Below are positions 48,129-54,913 of a stretch of DNA of 64,000 nucleotides, piece by piece (the stretch's first letter is position 1; each line of letters begins with the position of its first letter). The notes under the pieces were generated by a model. The model was not told the DNA's origin, searched no databases, and saw only the letters and a list, made by a program, of their open reading frames with translations. Source of the stretch: Cupriavidus campinensis (GTDB taxonomy: Bacteria; Pseudomonadota; Gammaproteobacteria; Burkholderiales; Burkholderiaceae). The translations under genes were made by a program, and so were the position numbers. The stretch spans positions 1 to 64,000 of the forward strand of contig NZ_CAJPVH010000021.1 in the NCBI RefSeq assembly GCF_905397395.1, given 5' to 3'.

Positions 48129-48356
48129 CTATTTGCGCGGCAGCTTGCCGGTCACCCGTTCCTGCCCTGCATGCTGTCCGGATGCCTCGGGCTTGCCCGG
48201 GAAGCCTTCCGGATACTGGATCAGGCGCGCCTGCGCACGGCGGTGGGCCTGCCAGTGGCGGCCGCCTCCGGTGCGGGCACCGCCCGTGATGGCGCTCATG
48301 GCCTCGCGGTCGAGGTCCATGTTCTCCGTCAAATCCTTGATGACGATCACTGCCAT
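48129..48356 (-). CDS. Double-glycine leader peptide precursor 3 (cationic core)
   Basis: A 75-residue small protein. Residues 1-26 (MAVIVIKDLTENMDLDREA plus MSAITGG) match the leader of its neighbours: I-x-D-L near the start, L at -12, M at -7, I at -4 and Gly-Gly at -2/-1. Cleavage after G26 would release a 49-residue Arg/His/Gly-rich core (ARTGGGRHWQAHRRAQARL...). The ribosome site GGAG is 7 bases before ATG 48356. It is the last gene of a three-gene minus-strand unit. The family is not recognised; export by the C39-type ABC transporter at 61326 is inferred from the leader. The basic core could be antimicrobial, which is untested. Confidence 0.75.
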   Translation of the reverse strand: MAVIVIKDLTENMDLDREAMSAITGGARTGGGRHWQAHRRAQARLIQYPEGFPGKPEASGQHAGQERVTGKLPRK

Positions 48357-48489
48357 GGCGTTCTCCAGCTTTTGGGCCTGGCCATGGCCGGTCTGTTTGG
48401 GGCCGGCCGGGCGGCGCCGGGGCAGGCGCGGGCCCGATTCAGTATAGGCCAGCGGTGCCGCCGTGGCGGCACCGCCACTGGGGGGGCGG

Positions 48490-48762
48490 TCAGGCCGCCG
48501 CCCAGTTGCCGCCCCACTGCGACGGGTTGACGCCGAGCTTGATGTTGCCCAGGTCCACGCCGACCAGCGTGTTGTTGTTGAACGCAGCCACGTTCACCTG
48601 CTGCAGCTGCTGCACGCTTTGGTTGATGTTGATGTTGACGTTGGCCAGCGGGCCCATGTTGCCGGCCTTGGCGAGCCAGCTGTTGCCGCCACGGATGGCG
48701 CACAGTGATTTGCGGTCGAGTTCCTTGCTGGCGGCAAGGTCGCGCACGATGATCGAAGACAT
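48490..48762 (-). CDS. Double-glycine leader peptide precursor 2 (Asn/Gln-rich core)
   Basis: A 90-residue product with leader MSSIIVRDLAASKELDRKS plus LCAIRGG (GG at 25-26), matching the double-glycine consensus L(-12), L(-7), I(-4), G(-2), G(-1). The predicted core of 64 residues alternates Asn/Gln with hydrophobic residues (ANVNININQSVQQLQQVNV, then FNNNTLVGVDLGNIKLGV), which suggests beta-structure or self-assembly rather than a membrane-active helix. AAGGAG lies 7 bases before ATG 48762. It follows precursor 1 by 30 bases on the same strand. An 11-base hairpin (48452-48475 region) separates it from precursor 3. Confidence 0.8.
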   Translation of the reverse strand: MSSIIVRDLAASKELDRKSLCAIRGGNSWLAKAGNMGPLANVNININQSVQQLQQVNVAAFNNNTLVGVDLGNIKLGVNPSQWGGNWAAA

Positions 48763-48792
48763 GATGGACTCCTTGATCCGGAACCGTTGGGT

Positions 48793-49071
48793 TCAGACCG
48801 CGCCGTACACGTTGTTGCTGGCCGTCTGCGAGGTCGTCACGGTGTTCTTCATGTGTTCCTGGAAGGCCGAGCCGTTGCCGAACGCGCTCGTCACGCTTTG
48901 CATCTGCTGGTTCTGCTGGTTGATCTCGGTGTGCTTGTCGATGGACAGCTTGAACGGGCTGTAGACCGAGGTGTACGGGGCGAAGAGGCCGAGGCCGCCG
49001 GAAACGGCGCTCATCTTCTTGGCGTCGAGGGTTGCGGTCGAGGACAGGTCTTGGATGGTCAGCGTGGTCAT
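48793..49071 (-). CDS. Double-glycine leader peptide precursor 1
   Basis: A 92-residue product from ATG 49071, with AGGAGA 7 bases upstream. The leader MTTLTIQDLSSTATLDAKK plus MSAVSGG is almost identical to that of precursor 4 at 54448. The core begins LGLFAPYTSVYSPFKLSIDK and continues with a polar TEINQQNQQMQSVTSAFGNG and a C-terminal TTSQTASNNVYGAV. First gene of the unit 49071-48129, behind a sigma-54-type element. An in-frame upstream ATG exists, but it would lie before the inferred transcription start and has no ribosome site. The core contains no cysteine, so no disulfide or lanthionine chemistry is expected. Confidence 0.85.
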   Translation of the reverse strand: MTTLTIQDLSSTATLDAKKMSAVSGGLGLFAPYTSVYSPFKLSIDKHTEINQQNQQMQSVTSAFGNGSAFQEHMKNTVTTSQTASNNVYGAV

Positions 49072-49440
49072 TTCAGTTCTCCTAGAGAGGAAGGGTGAAG
49101 CTTGGTGGTGGTTGAGCATCGGGTTGGTGTCGCGCTCGGTTGTCATATCGCAGCAAGCGTGCCAGCGCAGGCCCGGAACATCGAAAAAACCTGAAAAGCC
49201 GCGTAGGGCAAGGCGTTGCGGGATGGTCGGCGCCGGCACGGCGCCAGCGCGCGGTGCCGCAGGGGGAGGCGAGTGGTGGATTGCCGCCAACACATCGGCC
49301 GCGCCTGTCGGCGCAGGGCCAACGACCCGGGCAGTACCGGGTTTGCGATTGGACAGAGTGCGCACTAGTATCCATCGTGGGCGATAGTTCGTGACGTAGC
49401 GGCATCGCCGGTCCGCAACCACTCGTCGGGATCGCATCTG
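49072..49440. other. Divergent control region between GG-peptide operon and kinase gene
   Basis: 369 bases without a gene. It holds the sigma-54-type element for the minus-strand operon, and on the kinase side a palindrome AGTGCGCACT (49357-49366) next to a possible -10 TAGTAT (49366-49371). A regulator site serving both directions is possible. Confidence 0.5.
49150..49164 (-). promoter_or_regulatory. Sigma-54-type -24/-12 promoter of GG-peptide operon (copy 1)
   Basis: On the minus strand TGGCACG (49164-49158), four bases, then CTGC (49153-49150) gives GG and GC exactly 10 bases apart, the sigma-54 signature (consensus TGGCACG-N4-TTGC, one mismatch). The identical element occurs at 54355-54369 before precursor 4. 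Confidence 0.6.
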
Positions 49441-51573
49441 ATGTCTAGCCTGACCGACCTGATACGCAACTTCCAGCGCGGTGGCCTCTCGCGTGACGAG
49501 TTCCTTGCGTCAGTCGACCTGGCCCTCCAGGACGACCAGACCCAGCCGACCCAGCTCGCCCGCGTGCTCAGTGAAGAACACACGCGCGCGCCGCTGCCGC
49601 CTGGCGTCTATGCCGAGGTGATGCGCCGCATCGAGTCGCGCGTGGCCACGCAGTTCGACCCGATCATCGGGGATGCCATGCGCGAGCCGCTGGGCGAGGA
49701 AACCCGCATGGCGCCCGAGCCGCCTTCGCCATCGTCGCCATCGTCATTCTCTTCAGCCACGTCGCCGTCCACTCCCTCCGGCGGGCAAAGCGGCAACACT
49801 GGCAGTACGGGCAACACTGGCGGCTATGTCACCGCCGGGGCCAGCAAGGGCGTGGGCGATACCCTCAACGGCCGCTTCGTGCTCGAGGAGTGCCTGGGCA
49901 TCGGCGGCATGGGCACGGTCTACAAGGCGCTCGACCTGCGCAAGCTAGAAGCCTCCGACCGCAAGCCCTATATCGCCATCAAGGTGCTGAACCTCCAGTT
50001 CAGCGGGCACCCCAAGTCCCTGATGGCATTGCAGCGCGAGGCGCGCAAGGCGCAGACGCTGGCGCACCGGAATATCGTCACCGTCTACGACTTCGACCGG
50101 GACGGCCCGACGGTCTTCCTGACCATGGAATATCTGTCCGGGAAGTCCCTCAACCGCGTGCTGCGCGCGCCGGACTTCGCGGGCCTGCCGTATGCCAAGG
50201 CGCTGCCGATCATTGTCGGCATGGGCCGGGCGCTGGCCTATGCGCACGAGCGCGGCTTCGTGCATTGCGATTTCAAGCCGGCCAATGTGTTCCTGACCGA
50301 TCGTGGCGAGGTCAAGGTGATCGACTTCGGCATCGCCCGCGGATTCCAGCAGCCGACTGACGACGCGGACCAGACCGTGTTCGATCCCGGCTCGCTGGGC
50401 GGCATGACGCCGGCCTACGCCAGCCCGGAGATGTTCGAGCACCGCGAGCCCGATCCGCGTGACGATATCTACGCGCTGGCCTGTGTGACGTATGAACTGC
50501 TGACCGGCAAGCATCCGTACGAGCGGATGTCGGCCAACCAGGCGCGGGCCTCGCATATGAAGCCGACGCCGCCGAAGGTGCTCAGCCGCAACCAGTGGAA
50601 GACGCTGCGCCAGGCGCTCTCGCTCGACCGTGCCACGCGCACGCCCACCGTGAAGCGTTTCCTGGAAGGGCTGGGCGCCGAGCCGGCGCGCGCAACGTCG
50701 AGCGTGCCGATGGCGATTGGCGGCGTGCTGGCGGGCGCCGCGCTCGTGGCGGGACTGGGCTACTACGTGTGGCGCATGGGCGCCCCGCCGAAGGCATCGA
50801 CGGAGACCACCCAGGCCGGCACCACCGAGCCGGCCGCTGCCGAGCCGCCAGCCCCGGCCGCAGAGCCGCCGAAAGCGGCCGAGGCGCCGGTAGCTCCGAA
50901 GGCCCCCGACCCCAGGCTCACGTTGCAGGCCGTCACGCCCGTGCTGGCCGCCGCGCCGTGCTCGCTGCTCACGGCTGCCGTCGATGGCGGCACGCTGCAC
51001 GTGGAGGGCTACGTGGCGGAGACCGCCACGCGCAAGCTGCGCGACCAGTTGAACGCCATCCCCGGCGTGAAATCGCTGAAATTCGACGCCCAGCCGCTTG
51101 CCGCCGACAAGTGCGATGTAGTGCGCCTGGTGGCGCCGTACTGGTCCGGACACAAGCCTGGCGGTGCCGTGGTGCGCACCCGGGGCGGCAGCAAGCTGAC
51201 CGAGGGCACGCCGCTGATCATGGACCTGACCACGCCGGGGCAGGAGACCTATGTCTACGTCGATTACTTCGTCGTCGATGGCAAGGTGGCTCACCTTGTG
51301 CCCAGCAAGCGTATTCCGGGGCACCAGGCGCCGGCCAGTTATAGCGCCACGATCGGGGAGGCGGGGGAGTGGGTGGTCTCGCGGCCATTCGGCACGGAAC
51401 TGGTGGTGCTGCTGACCACCCCGGCGCCGCTGTTCGACTCGCGCCGGCCCGAGTTCGAGACCCGGCAGGAATACCTGCGGGCGCTCGACAAGCCGCTCGC
51501 GCAGATGGCCGGCAAGTACGGCCGGGACCGCATCAGCGCGGACCTCGTGCAGATCTCGACCAGCCCCCGCTAG
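49441..51573 (+). CDS. Membrane Ser/Thr protein kinase with periplasmic DUF4384-like domain
   Basis: A 710-residue Hanks-type kinase. The kinase domain (about 145-412) has the glycine loop GIGGMGTVY, ATP lysine K181 (IAIKVL), catalytic loop HCDFKPAN (D277) and DFG D295. The Arg of HRD is replaced by Cys, so it is a non-RD kinase that may not need activation-loop phosphorylation. One membrane segment (422-443) is followed by an Ala/Pro linker, then a periplasmic part with a BON-like stretch (about 500-560) and a DUF4384-like domain (about 590-690). It thus senses outside and phosphorylates inside. The twin-FHA protein at 56588 is an obvious reader of its phospho-threonine marks. Confidence 0.92.
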   Translation: MSSLTDLIRNFQRGGLSRDEFLASVDLALQDDQTQPTQLARVLSEEHTRAPLPPGVYAEVMRRIESRVATQFDPIIGDAMREPLGEETRMAPEPPSPSSPSSFSSATSPSTPSGGQSGNTGSTGNTGGYVTAGASKGVGDTLNGRFVLEECLGIGGMGTVYKALDLRKLEASDRKPYIAIKVLNLQFSGHPKSLMALQREARKAQTLAHRNIVTVYDFDRDGPTVFLTMEYLSGKSLNRVLRAPDFAGLPYAKALPIIVGMGRALAYAHERGFVHCDFKPANVFLTDRGEVKVIDFGIARGFQQPTDDADQTVFDPGSLGGMTPAYASPEMFEHREPDPRDDIYALACVTYELLTGKHPYERMSANQARASHMKPTPPKVLSRNQWKTLRQALSLDRATRTPTVKRFLEGLGAEPARATSSVPMAIGGVLAGAALVAGLGYYVWRMGAPPKASTETTQAGTTEPAAAEPPAPAAEPPKAAEAPVAPKAPDPRLTLQAVTPVLAAAPCSLLTAAVDGGTLHVEGYVAETATRKLRDQLNAIPGVKSLKFDAQPLAADKCDVVRLVAPYWSGHKPGGAVVRTRGGSKLTEGTPLIMDLTTPGQETYVYVDYFVVDGKVAHLVPSKRIPGHQAPASYSATIGEAGEWVVSRPFGTELVVLLTTPAPLFDSRRPEFETRQEYLRALDKPLAQMAGKYGRDRISADLVQISTSPR

Positions 51574-51607
51574 TTCGAGCTAGTTCGAGCTAGTCTTCGC
51601 CAGTCCG

Positions 51608-52879
51608 CTACTTCATGTCGCGCGCCACGCGGAAGCCGTTCTGTGACTGGCGCACGCTGGTGCTGTACTTGAAGCGCGTGGAAGACACCATGTAGGTCGC
51701 CCCCTCCCGCCAGGAGCCGCCGCGGATCACGCGCGCAGTGCAGGCCGCTTCGTCCCAGGCCCGGCCATCGACGGGTGCGTTCTTGTAAGAGCTGTGCCAG
51801 CAGTCGGCCACCCATTCCCAGACGCTGCCGTTCATGTCGTGCAGGCCGTACGGATTGGCCGGGAACGAGCCGACGTTGGCCGGCGCGGCATCGCTCCAAG
51901 GCTCGCCGCAGTCCTTGCAGTTGGCGTTGCCCTTGCGCATCTGGTCGCCCCACCAGTAGGCGGAGCTGGTGCCGCCGCGCGCCGCGTACTCCCATTCGGC
52001 CTCGGAGGGCAGCCGGTAGGTCTTGCCGGTGGTCTTGGTGAGCCAGGCGAGGTATTGCTGGGTGTCATCCCAGCTGACGTCGCGTACCGGGGCGGCCTTC
52101 GCCTCGGCAGGATTGGTGGCAATGCGCGGGCAGGCGTTGGCATCGGCGCAGGCATTCCATTGTTCGACGGTCACCTCGAACTTGCCGATGGCGAACGGCT
52201 GGCTGATGGTCACGCGGTGCGGCGGGCGCTCGGCGGGGTCGCTGGTGCTGCTGCCCATGGTGAAGCCGCCCGGGCTCACGCTGACGAGTACCGGGCAGGC
52301 CGGGCAGTCGCGGATCTCGCCGCCCTTGGCTTCGGCCGGCCTGGCCGGCGCAGAGGCTGGGGCGGGGGCGCCTTCCTTGCCTTCGTTCGCATAGGTCACC
52401 GTGCCCTGCGCGATGGGCCCGCCACTGCGCGAGCGCGGCTGGTTGGCGGCGGGTGGCGGGGTGGGTGTGGCGGGTGTGGCGGGCGTGGGGGGCGTGGTCG
52501 GGGTGCGGGCAGCAGGCGGTGGGGCGGGTGTCGGCGCCGGGGCCGGCTTGGCTTCCACCTTCGGCTCGGGCTTGGCGGGCTGGGCCGGAGCGGTGGCCTT
52601 GATGCGCTCGATGCGTGACTTGGCGAGCGCCGCGAATCGCCCGTTCGGGTATTGCTTCAGGTACGCCTCGTAGTCGCTCGCGTAGTTGCTGTTCTTGATG
52701 GAGTCCCAGAACGACAGTTCGTACTGCTCGTCACTGTTCTTCGGCAGGATGCCGGCACTGGCCGACGTGGCGAACATCGCACCCGCCACGCCGAGGGCGA
52801 CGGAGGTCGCGCCGCAGAGCGCGCCACCACCCAACAACGCACTGCCAATCCATGACACGACAAGAGTTTTCCGCCACAT
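51608..52879 (-). CDS. Secreted FGE/SUMF1-fold protein lacking the catalytic cysteines
   Basis: A 423-residue exported protein, start ATG 52879, with a signal peptide ([19 protein letters not shown]...FATSASA). Residues ~48-92 ([24 protein letters not shown]) form a helical motif often found ahead of SUMF1 or caspase domains, followed by a Pro/Ala/Thr linker. The FGE-sulfatase domain (about 190-423) has [36 protein letters not shown] and RVIRGGSW. In true formylglycine enzymes two cysteines follow RGGSW; here the segment is [13 protein letters not shown], so enzyme activity of that kind is unlikely, and a binding or scaffold role fits better. It converges on the kinase gene. Confidence 0.88.
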   Translation of the reverse strand: MWRKTLVVSWIGSALLGGGALCGATSVALGVAGAMFATSASAGILPKNSDEQYELSFWDSIKNSNYASDYEAYLKQYPNGRFAALAKSRIERIKATAPAQPAKPEPKVEAKPAPAPTPAPPPAARTPTTPPTPATPATPTPPPAANQPRSRSGGPIAQGTVTYANEGKEGAPAPASAPARPAEAKGGEIRDCPACPVLVSVSPGGFTMGSSTSDPAERPPHRVTISQPFAIGKFEVTVEQWNACADANACPRIATNPAEAKAAPVRDVSWDDTQQYLAWLTKTTGKTYRLPSEAEWEYAARGGTSSAYWWGDQMRKGNANCKDCGEPWSDAAPANVGSFPANPYGLHDMNGSVWEWVADCWHSSYKNAPVDGRAWDEAACTARVIRGGSWREGATYMVSSTRFKYSTSVRQSQNGFRVARDMK

Positions 52880-53161
52880 ATCCAGGCCCCGTGGGTGCTG
52901 CGCAGCGCGCGGTGTGAAGTTGCCGTGACGCAATTCCGGCTCGTTTCAAGATAGCACAGCAGGTGTGGCGCGAAAGGTCGCCGTGCCGGGCCGCCCGGTT
53001 CGCTTCCGTTCGCTTTTTCCGATCTTCCGACCTACGCTTGAGGACACATCGCCGAGCGCACTGCCGCCACAACACCAATCAAGATCCGCTGCCCGCTCGC
53101 CTCGCCGGTGTTCCCGTGAGGGCACCGTGTGAAGCGGACAGATCTCCGGGAGGAGCCGCGT

Positions 53162-53602
53162 ATGTCCAGTCGATCCCCGCTCCGCGTGCTCGCGGCCACC
53201 GTGCTTGCCACGGGACTGGCCGTCTACGCCACCCTCGCCACGCCGCTCACCCCCGCCCCGAAGAACGCAGAGACGTACATCATCTGGCCAAGCGACGGCA
53301 CCGTTATCGAAGGCGGCAAGCTCTGGGTCCGCATGGGCCTGAAAGGCATGGGCGTCTGCCCGAAGGGCATCGAGCGCCCCAACTGCGGCCACCATCACCT
53401 GCTGATCGACACCGAGCTGCCGCCGATGGACAAGGAAATTCCCAACGACCGCAACCACCTGCACTTCGGCGCGGGCGAGACCGACGCGCGCATCGAACTG
53501 CCGCCGGGCAAGCACACGCTGCAGCTGCTGCTGGGCGACAGCAAGCATGTGCCGTTCGATCCGCCGATTTATTCGAAGAAGATCACGATCACCGTGCGGT
53601 AG
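53162..53602 (+). CDS. DUF4399 exported protein, copy A
   Basis: A 146-residue protein from ATG 53162 (GGAGGAG ribosome site). A signal or anchor segment (MSSRSPLRVLAATVLATGLAVYATL) is followed by a single DUF4399 domain: VRMGLKGMGVCPKG, GHHHLLIDTELPPMDKEI, NDRNHLHFGAGET and PPGKHTLQLLLGD. The conserved His cluster (HHH and HLH) suggests metal binding; no enzyme activity is established for the family. The next gene is a tandem copy. The pair sits inside the export cluster, divergent from the FGE-like gene; a role in periplasmic handling of secreted products is speculation. Confidence 0.88.
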   Translation: MSSRSPLRVLAATVLATGLAVYATLATPLTPAPKNAETYIIWPSDGTVIEGGKLWVRMGLKGMGVCPKGIERPNCGHHHLLIDTELPPMDKEIPNDRNHLHFGAGETDARIELPPGKHTLQLLLGDSKHVPFDPPIYSKKITITVR

Positions 53603-53642
53603 CGCACATTCGCCGATGATCGCCGTGCAGGGGAGGGAAGCC

Positions 53643-54146
53643 ATGACGAAGCCAGTCGCCGCAGTGATCGTTCTTGCCGCCGGCTGTCTGTGGGCAGGCA
53701 GCGCCCTGGCCGCAGACGCCTCGGCGCCCGCCGCCACGGCCGGGCGTGCCGCGCATGGTGGGGCCACGGCCGCCCCGGCCAGCGGCCCCACGCCGGCGCC
53801 GAAGAACGCCTATCTCTATATCGGCTATCCCAACAACAACCAGACCCTGCCGGCCGGCAAGCCGGTCAAGGTCTGGTTCGGGCTGCGCAACATGGGCGTG
53901 GCGCCCAAGGATGTCAGGTTCCCGAACACCGGGCACCACCATCTGCTGATCGATGTGGACCTGCCGCCGATGGACAAGGAAATTCCCAACGACCGCAACC
54001 ACCTGCACTTCGGCGCGGGCGAGACCGAGACCACGGTGGAACTGGCGCCTGGCAAGCACACGCTGCAACTGCTGATGGGCGACGAAAAGCACATCCCGAC
54101 CAATCCGCCGGTGTACTCGAAGAAGATCACGATCTATGTGAAGTAG
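53643..54146 (+). CDS. DUF4399 exported protein, copy B
   Basis: A 167-residue tandem homologue of the preceding gene, from ATG 53643 with GGGAGGGAAG upstream. The signal peptide (MTKPVAAVIVLAAGCLWAGS...ALAA) is followed by an Ala/Gly/Pro linker, then the DUF4399 domain with GHHHLLIDVDLPPMDKEI and the same NDRNHLHFGAGET. Both proteins keep an almost identical His-rich core, including a long run of identical codons, whereas the N-terminal parts differ, which points to a fairly recent tandem duplication with selection or conversion on the core. It is followed by a strong terminator at 54311. Confidence 0.88.
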   Translation: MTKPVAAVIVLAAGCLWAGSALAADASAPAATAGRAAHGGATAAPASGPTPAPKNAYLYIGYPNNNQTLPAGKPVKVWFGLRNMGVAPKDVRFPNTGHHHLLIDVDLPPMDKEIPNDRNHLHFGAGETETTVELAPGKHTLQLLMGDEKHIPTNPPVYSKKITIYVK

Positions 54147-54310
54147 GCGGGCGGAACGCCTGCTCCACGCGGCGCGCAGCGATGCGCGCCTTTTTTATCG
54201 GCGATGTTGGCAGCGGCCAGACAGTTTGCCCGCAGGCGTTGTGCCGCCACCAACAGGCCGGGGCCCGGCCGCACCCCATCCCATGTGACGCGATGCTCCG
54301 CCAACCCTTG

Positions 54311-54336
54311 ACCCGCCAGCCCTGGCGGGTTTTTTT
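54311..54336 (+). terminator. Intrinsic terminator after the DUF4399 pair
   Basis: ACCCGCCAG (54311-54319) pairs with CTGGCGGGT (54322-54330), followed by six more T. It insulates the promoter of precursor 4, which starts 19 bases further on. Confidence 0.88.
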
Positions 54337-54354
54337 CTGCCTTCTGGCACGGGC

Positions 54355-54369
54355 TGGCACGCTTGCTGC
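54355..54369 (+). promoter_or_regulatory. Sigma-54-type -24/-12 promoter of GG-peptide gene 4 (copy 2)
   Basis: TGGCACG (54355-54361), CTTG, CTGC (54366-54369): GG and GC are 10 bases apart. The start of transcription would fall near 54381, which excludes the in-frame ATG at 54373 and supports ATG 54448. No enhancer-binding activator gene is in the window. Confidence 0.6.
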
Positions 54370-54447
54370 GATATGACAACCGAGCGCGACACCAACCCGA
54401 TGCTCAACCCAACCAAGCCTTACCCCTTCCTCTCTAGGAGAACTGAA

Positions 54448-54717
54448 ATGACCACGCTGACCATCCAAGACCTGTCCTCGACCGAAACCCTCGACGCCAA
54501 GAAGATGAGCGCCGTATCCGGTGGCCTGGGCCTCTTCGCCCCGTACACCTCGATCTATCACCCGGTGAAGATCGACTTCGACAAGACCACGACGATCAAC
54601 CAGAGCAACCAGCAAATGCAGGAAGTCAACAACCTGTTCGGCAACGGCTCGGCCTTCCAGGACCATCTGAAGAACACGGTCACGACGTCGCAGACCGCCT
54701 CCAACAACGTGTTCTGA
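54448..54717 (+). CDS. Double-glycine leader peptide precursor 4
   Basis: An 89-residue product; leader MTTLTIQDLSSTETLDAKK plus MSAVSGG differs from precursor 1 by a single residue. The core (LGLFAPYTSIYHPVKIDFDK, then a polar TINQSNQQMQEVNNLFGNG, ending TTSQTASNNVF) is a diverged paralogue. The leader and the C-terminal block are conserved between the two, while the middle varies. The AGGAG site is 7 bases upstream. The gene is a single unit with its own sigma-54-type promoter and a strong terminator at 54784, directly ahead of the outer-membrane component gene. Confidence 0.85.
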   Translation: MTTLTIQDLSSTETLDAKKMSAVSGGLGLFAPYTSIYHPVKIDFDKTTTINQSNQQMQEVNNLFGNGSAFQDHLKNTVTTSQTASNNVF

Positions 54718-54783
54718 TTCATCGCCGGTTCAGATCGGCAGGGCACCGCGAACGACGGTGCCCCGAGCCGCACGGGGAGCATT

Positions 54784-54819
54784 GCGCCGGGGACCCCTCC
54801 GTCCCGGCGCCTTTTTTTT
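54784..54819 (+). terminator. Intrinsic terminator after GG-peptide gene 4
   Basis: GCGCCGGG (54784-54791) pairs with CCCGGCGC (54803-54810), followed by a run of eight T. Confidence 0.9.
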
Positions 54820-54913
54820 CGCCCCGCACGCATGTCGAGGTTGGAGCTGGCTCCGCTTCGCACCACAATACAGTCGAGCGCCACGGCAGGCAGCACGCGT
54901 CCGAGGGCGTTCC

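Larger units (their letters stand above)
48793..49166 (-). repeat. Inverted duplication of promoter plus GG-peptide gene, copy 1
   Basis: This segment on the minus strand is homologous to 54353-54717 on the plus strand. The first 57 bases (49166-49110) are identical to 54353-54409, and similarity continues through the leader-coding part and, less closely, the core and the 3' end. The two copies are inverted and enclose the kinase, FGE and DUF4399 genes. Confidence 0.8.
54353..54717 (+). repeat. Inverted duplication of promoter plus GG-peptide gene, copy 2
   Basis: Counterpart of 48793-49166 in opposite orientation; 54353-54409 is identical to the other copy. Recombination between the copies would invert the roughly 5-kb segment between them. 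Confidence 0.8.

Noticed and set aside
51571..51592. Tandem TAGTTCGAGC units after the kinase stop as a recombination site
   Set aside because: Only about two and a half 10-base copies; likely a local slippage product with no supporting feature.
54373..54447. Longer start for GG-peptide gene 4, adding 25 residues
   Set aside because: It would precede the transcription start predicted from the -24/-12 element, and AGGAG is placed for ATG 54448.
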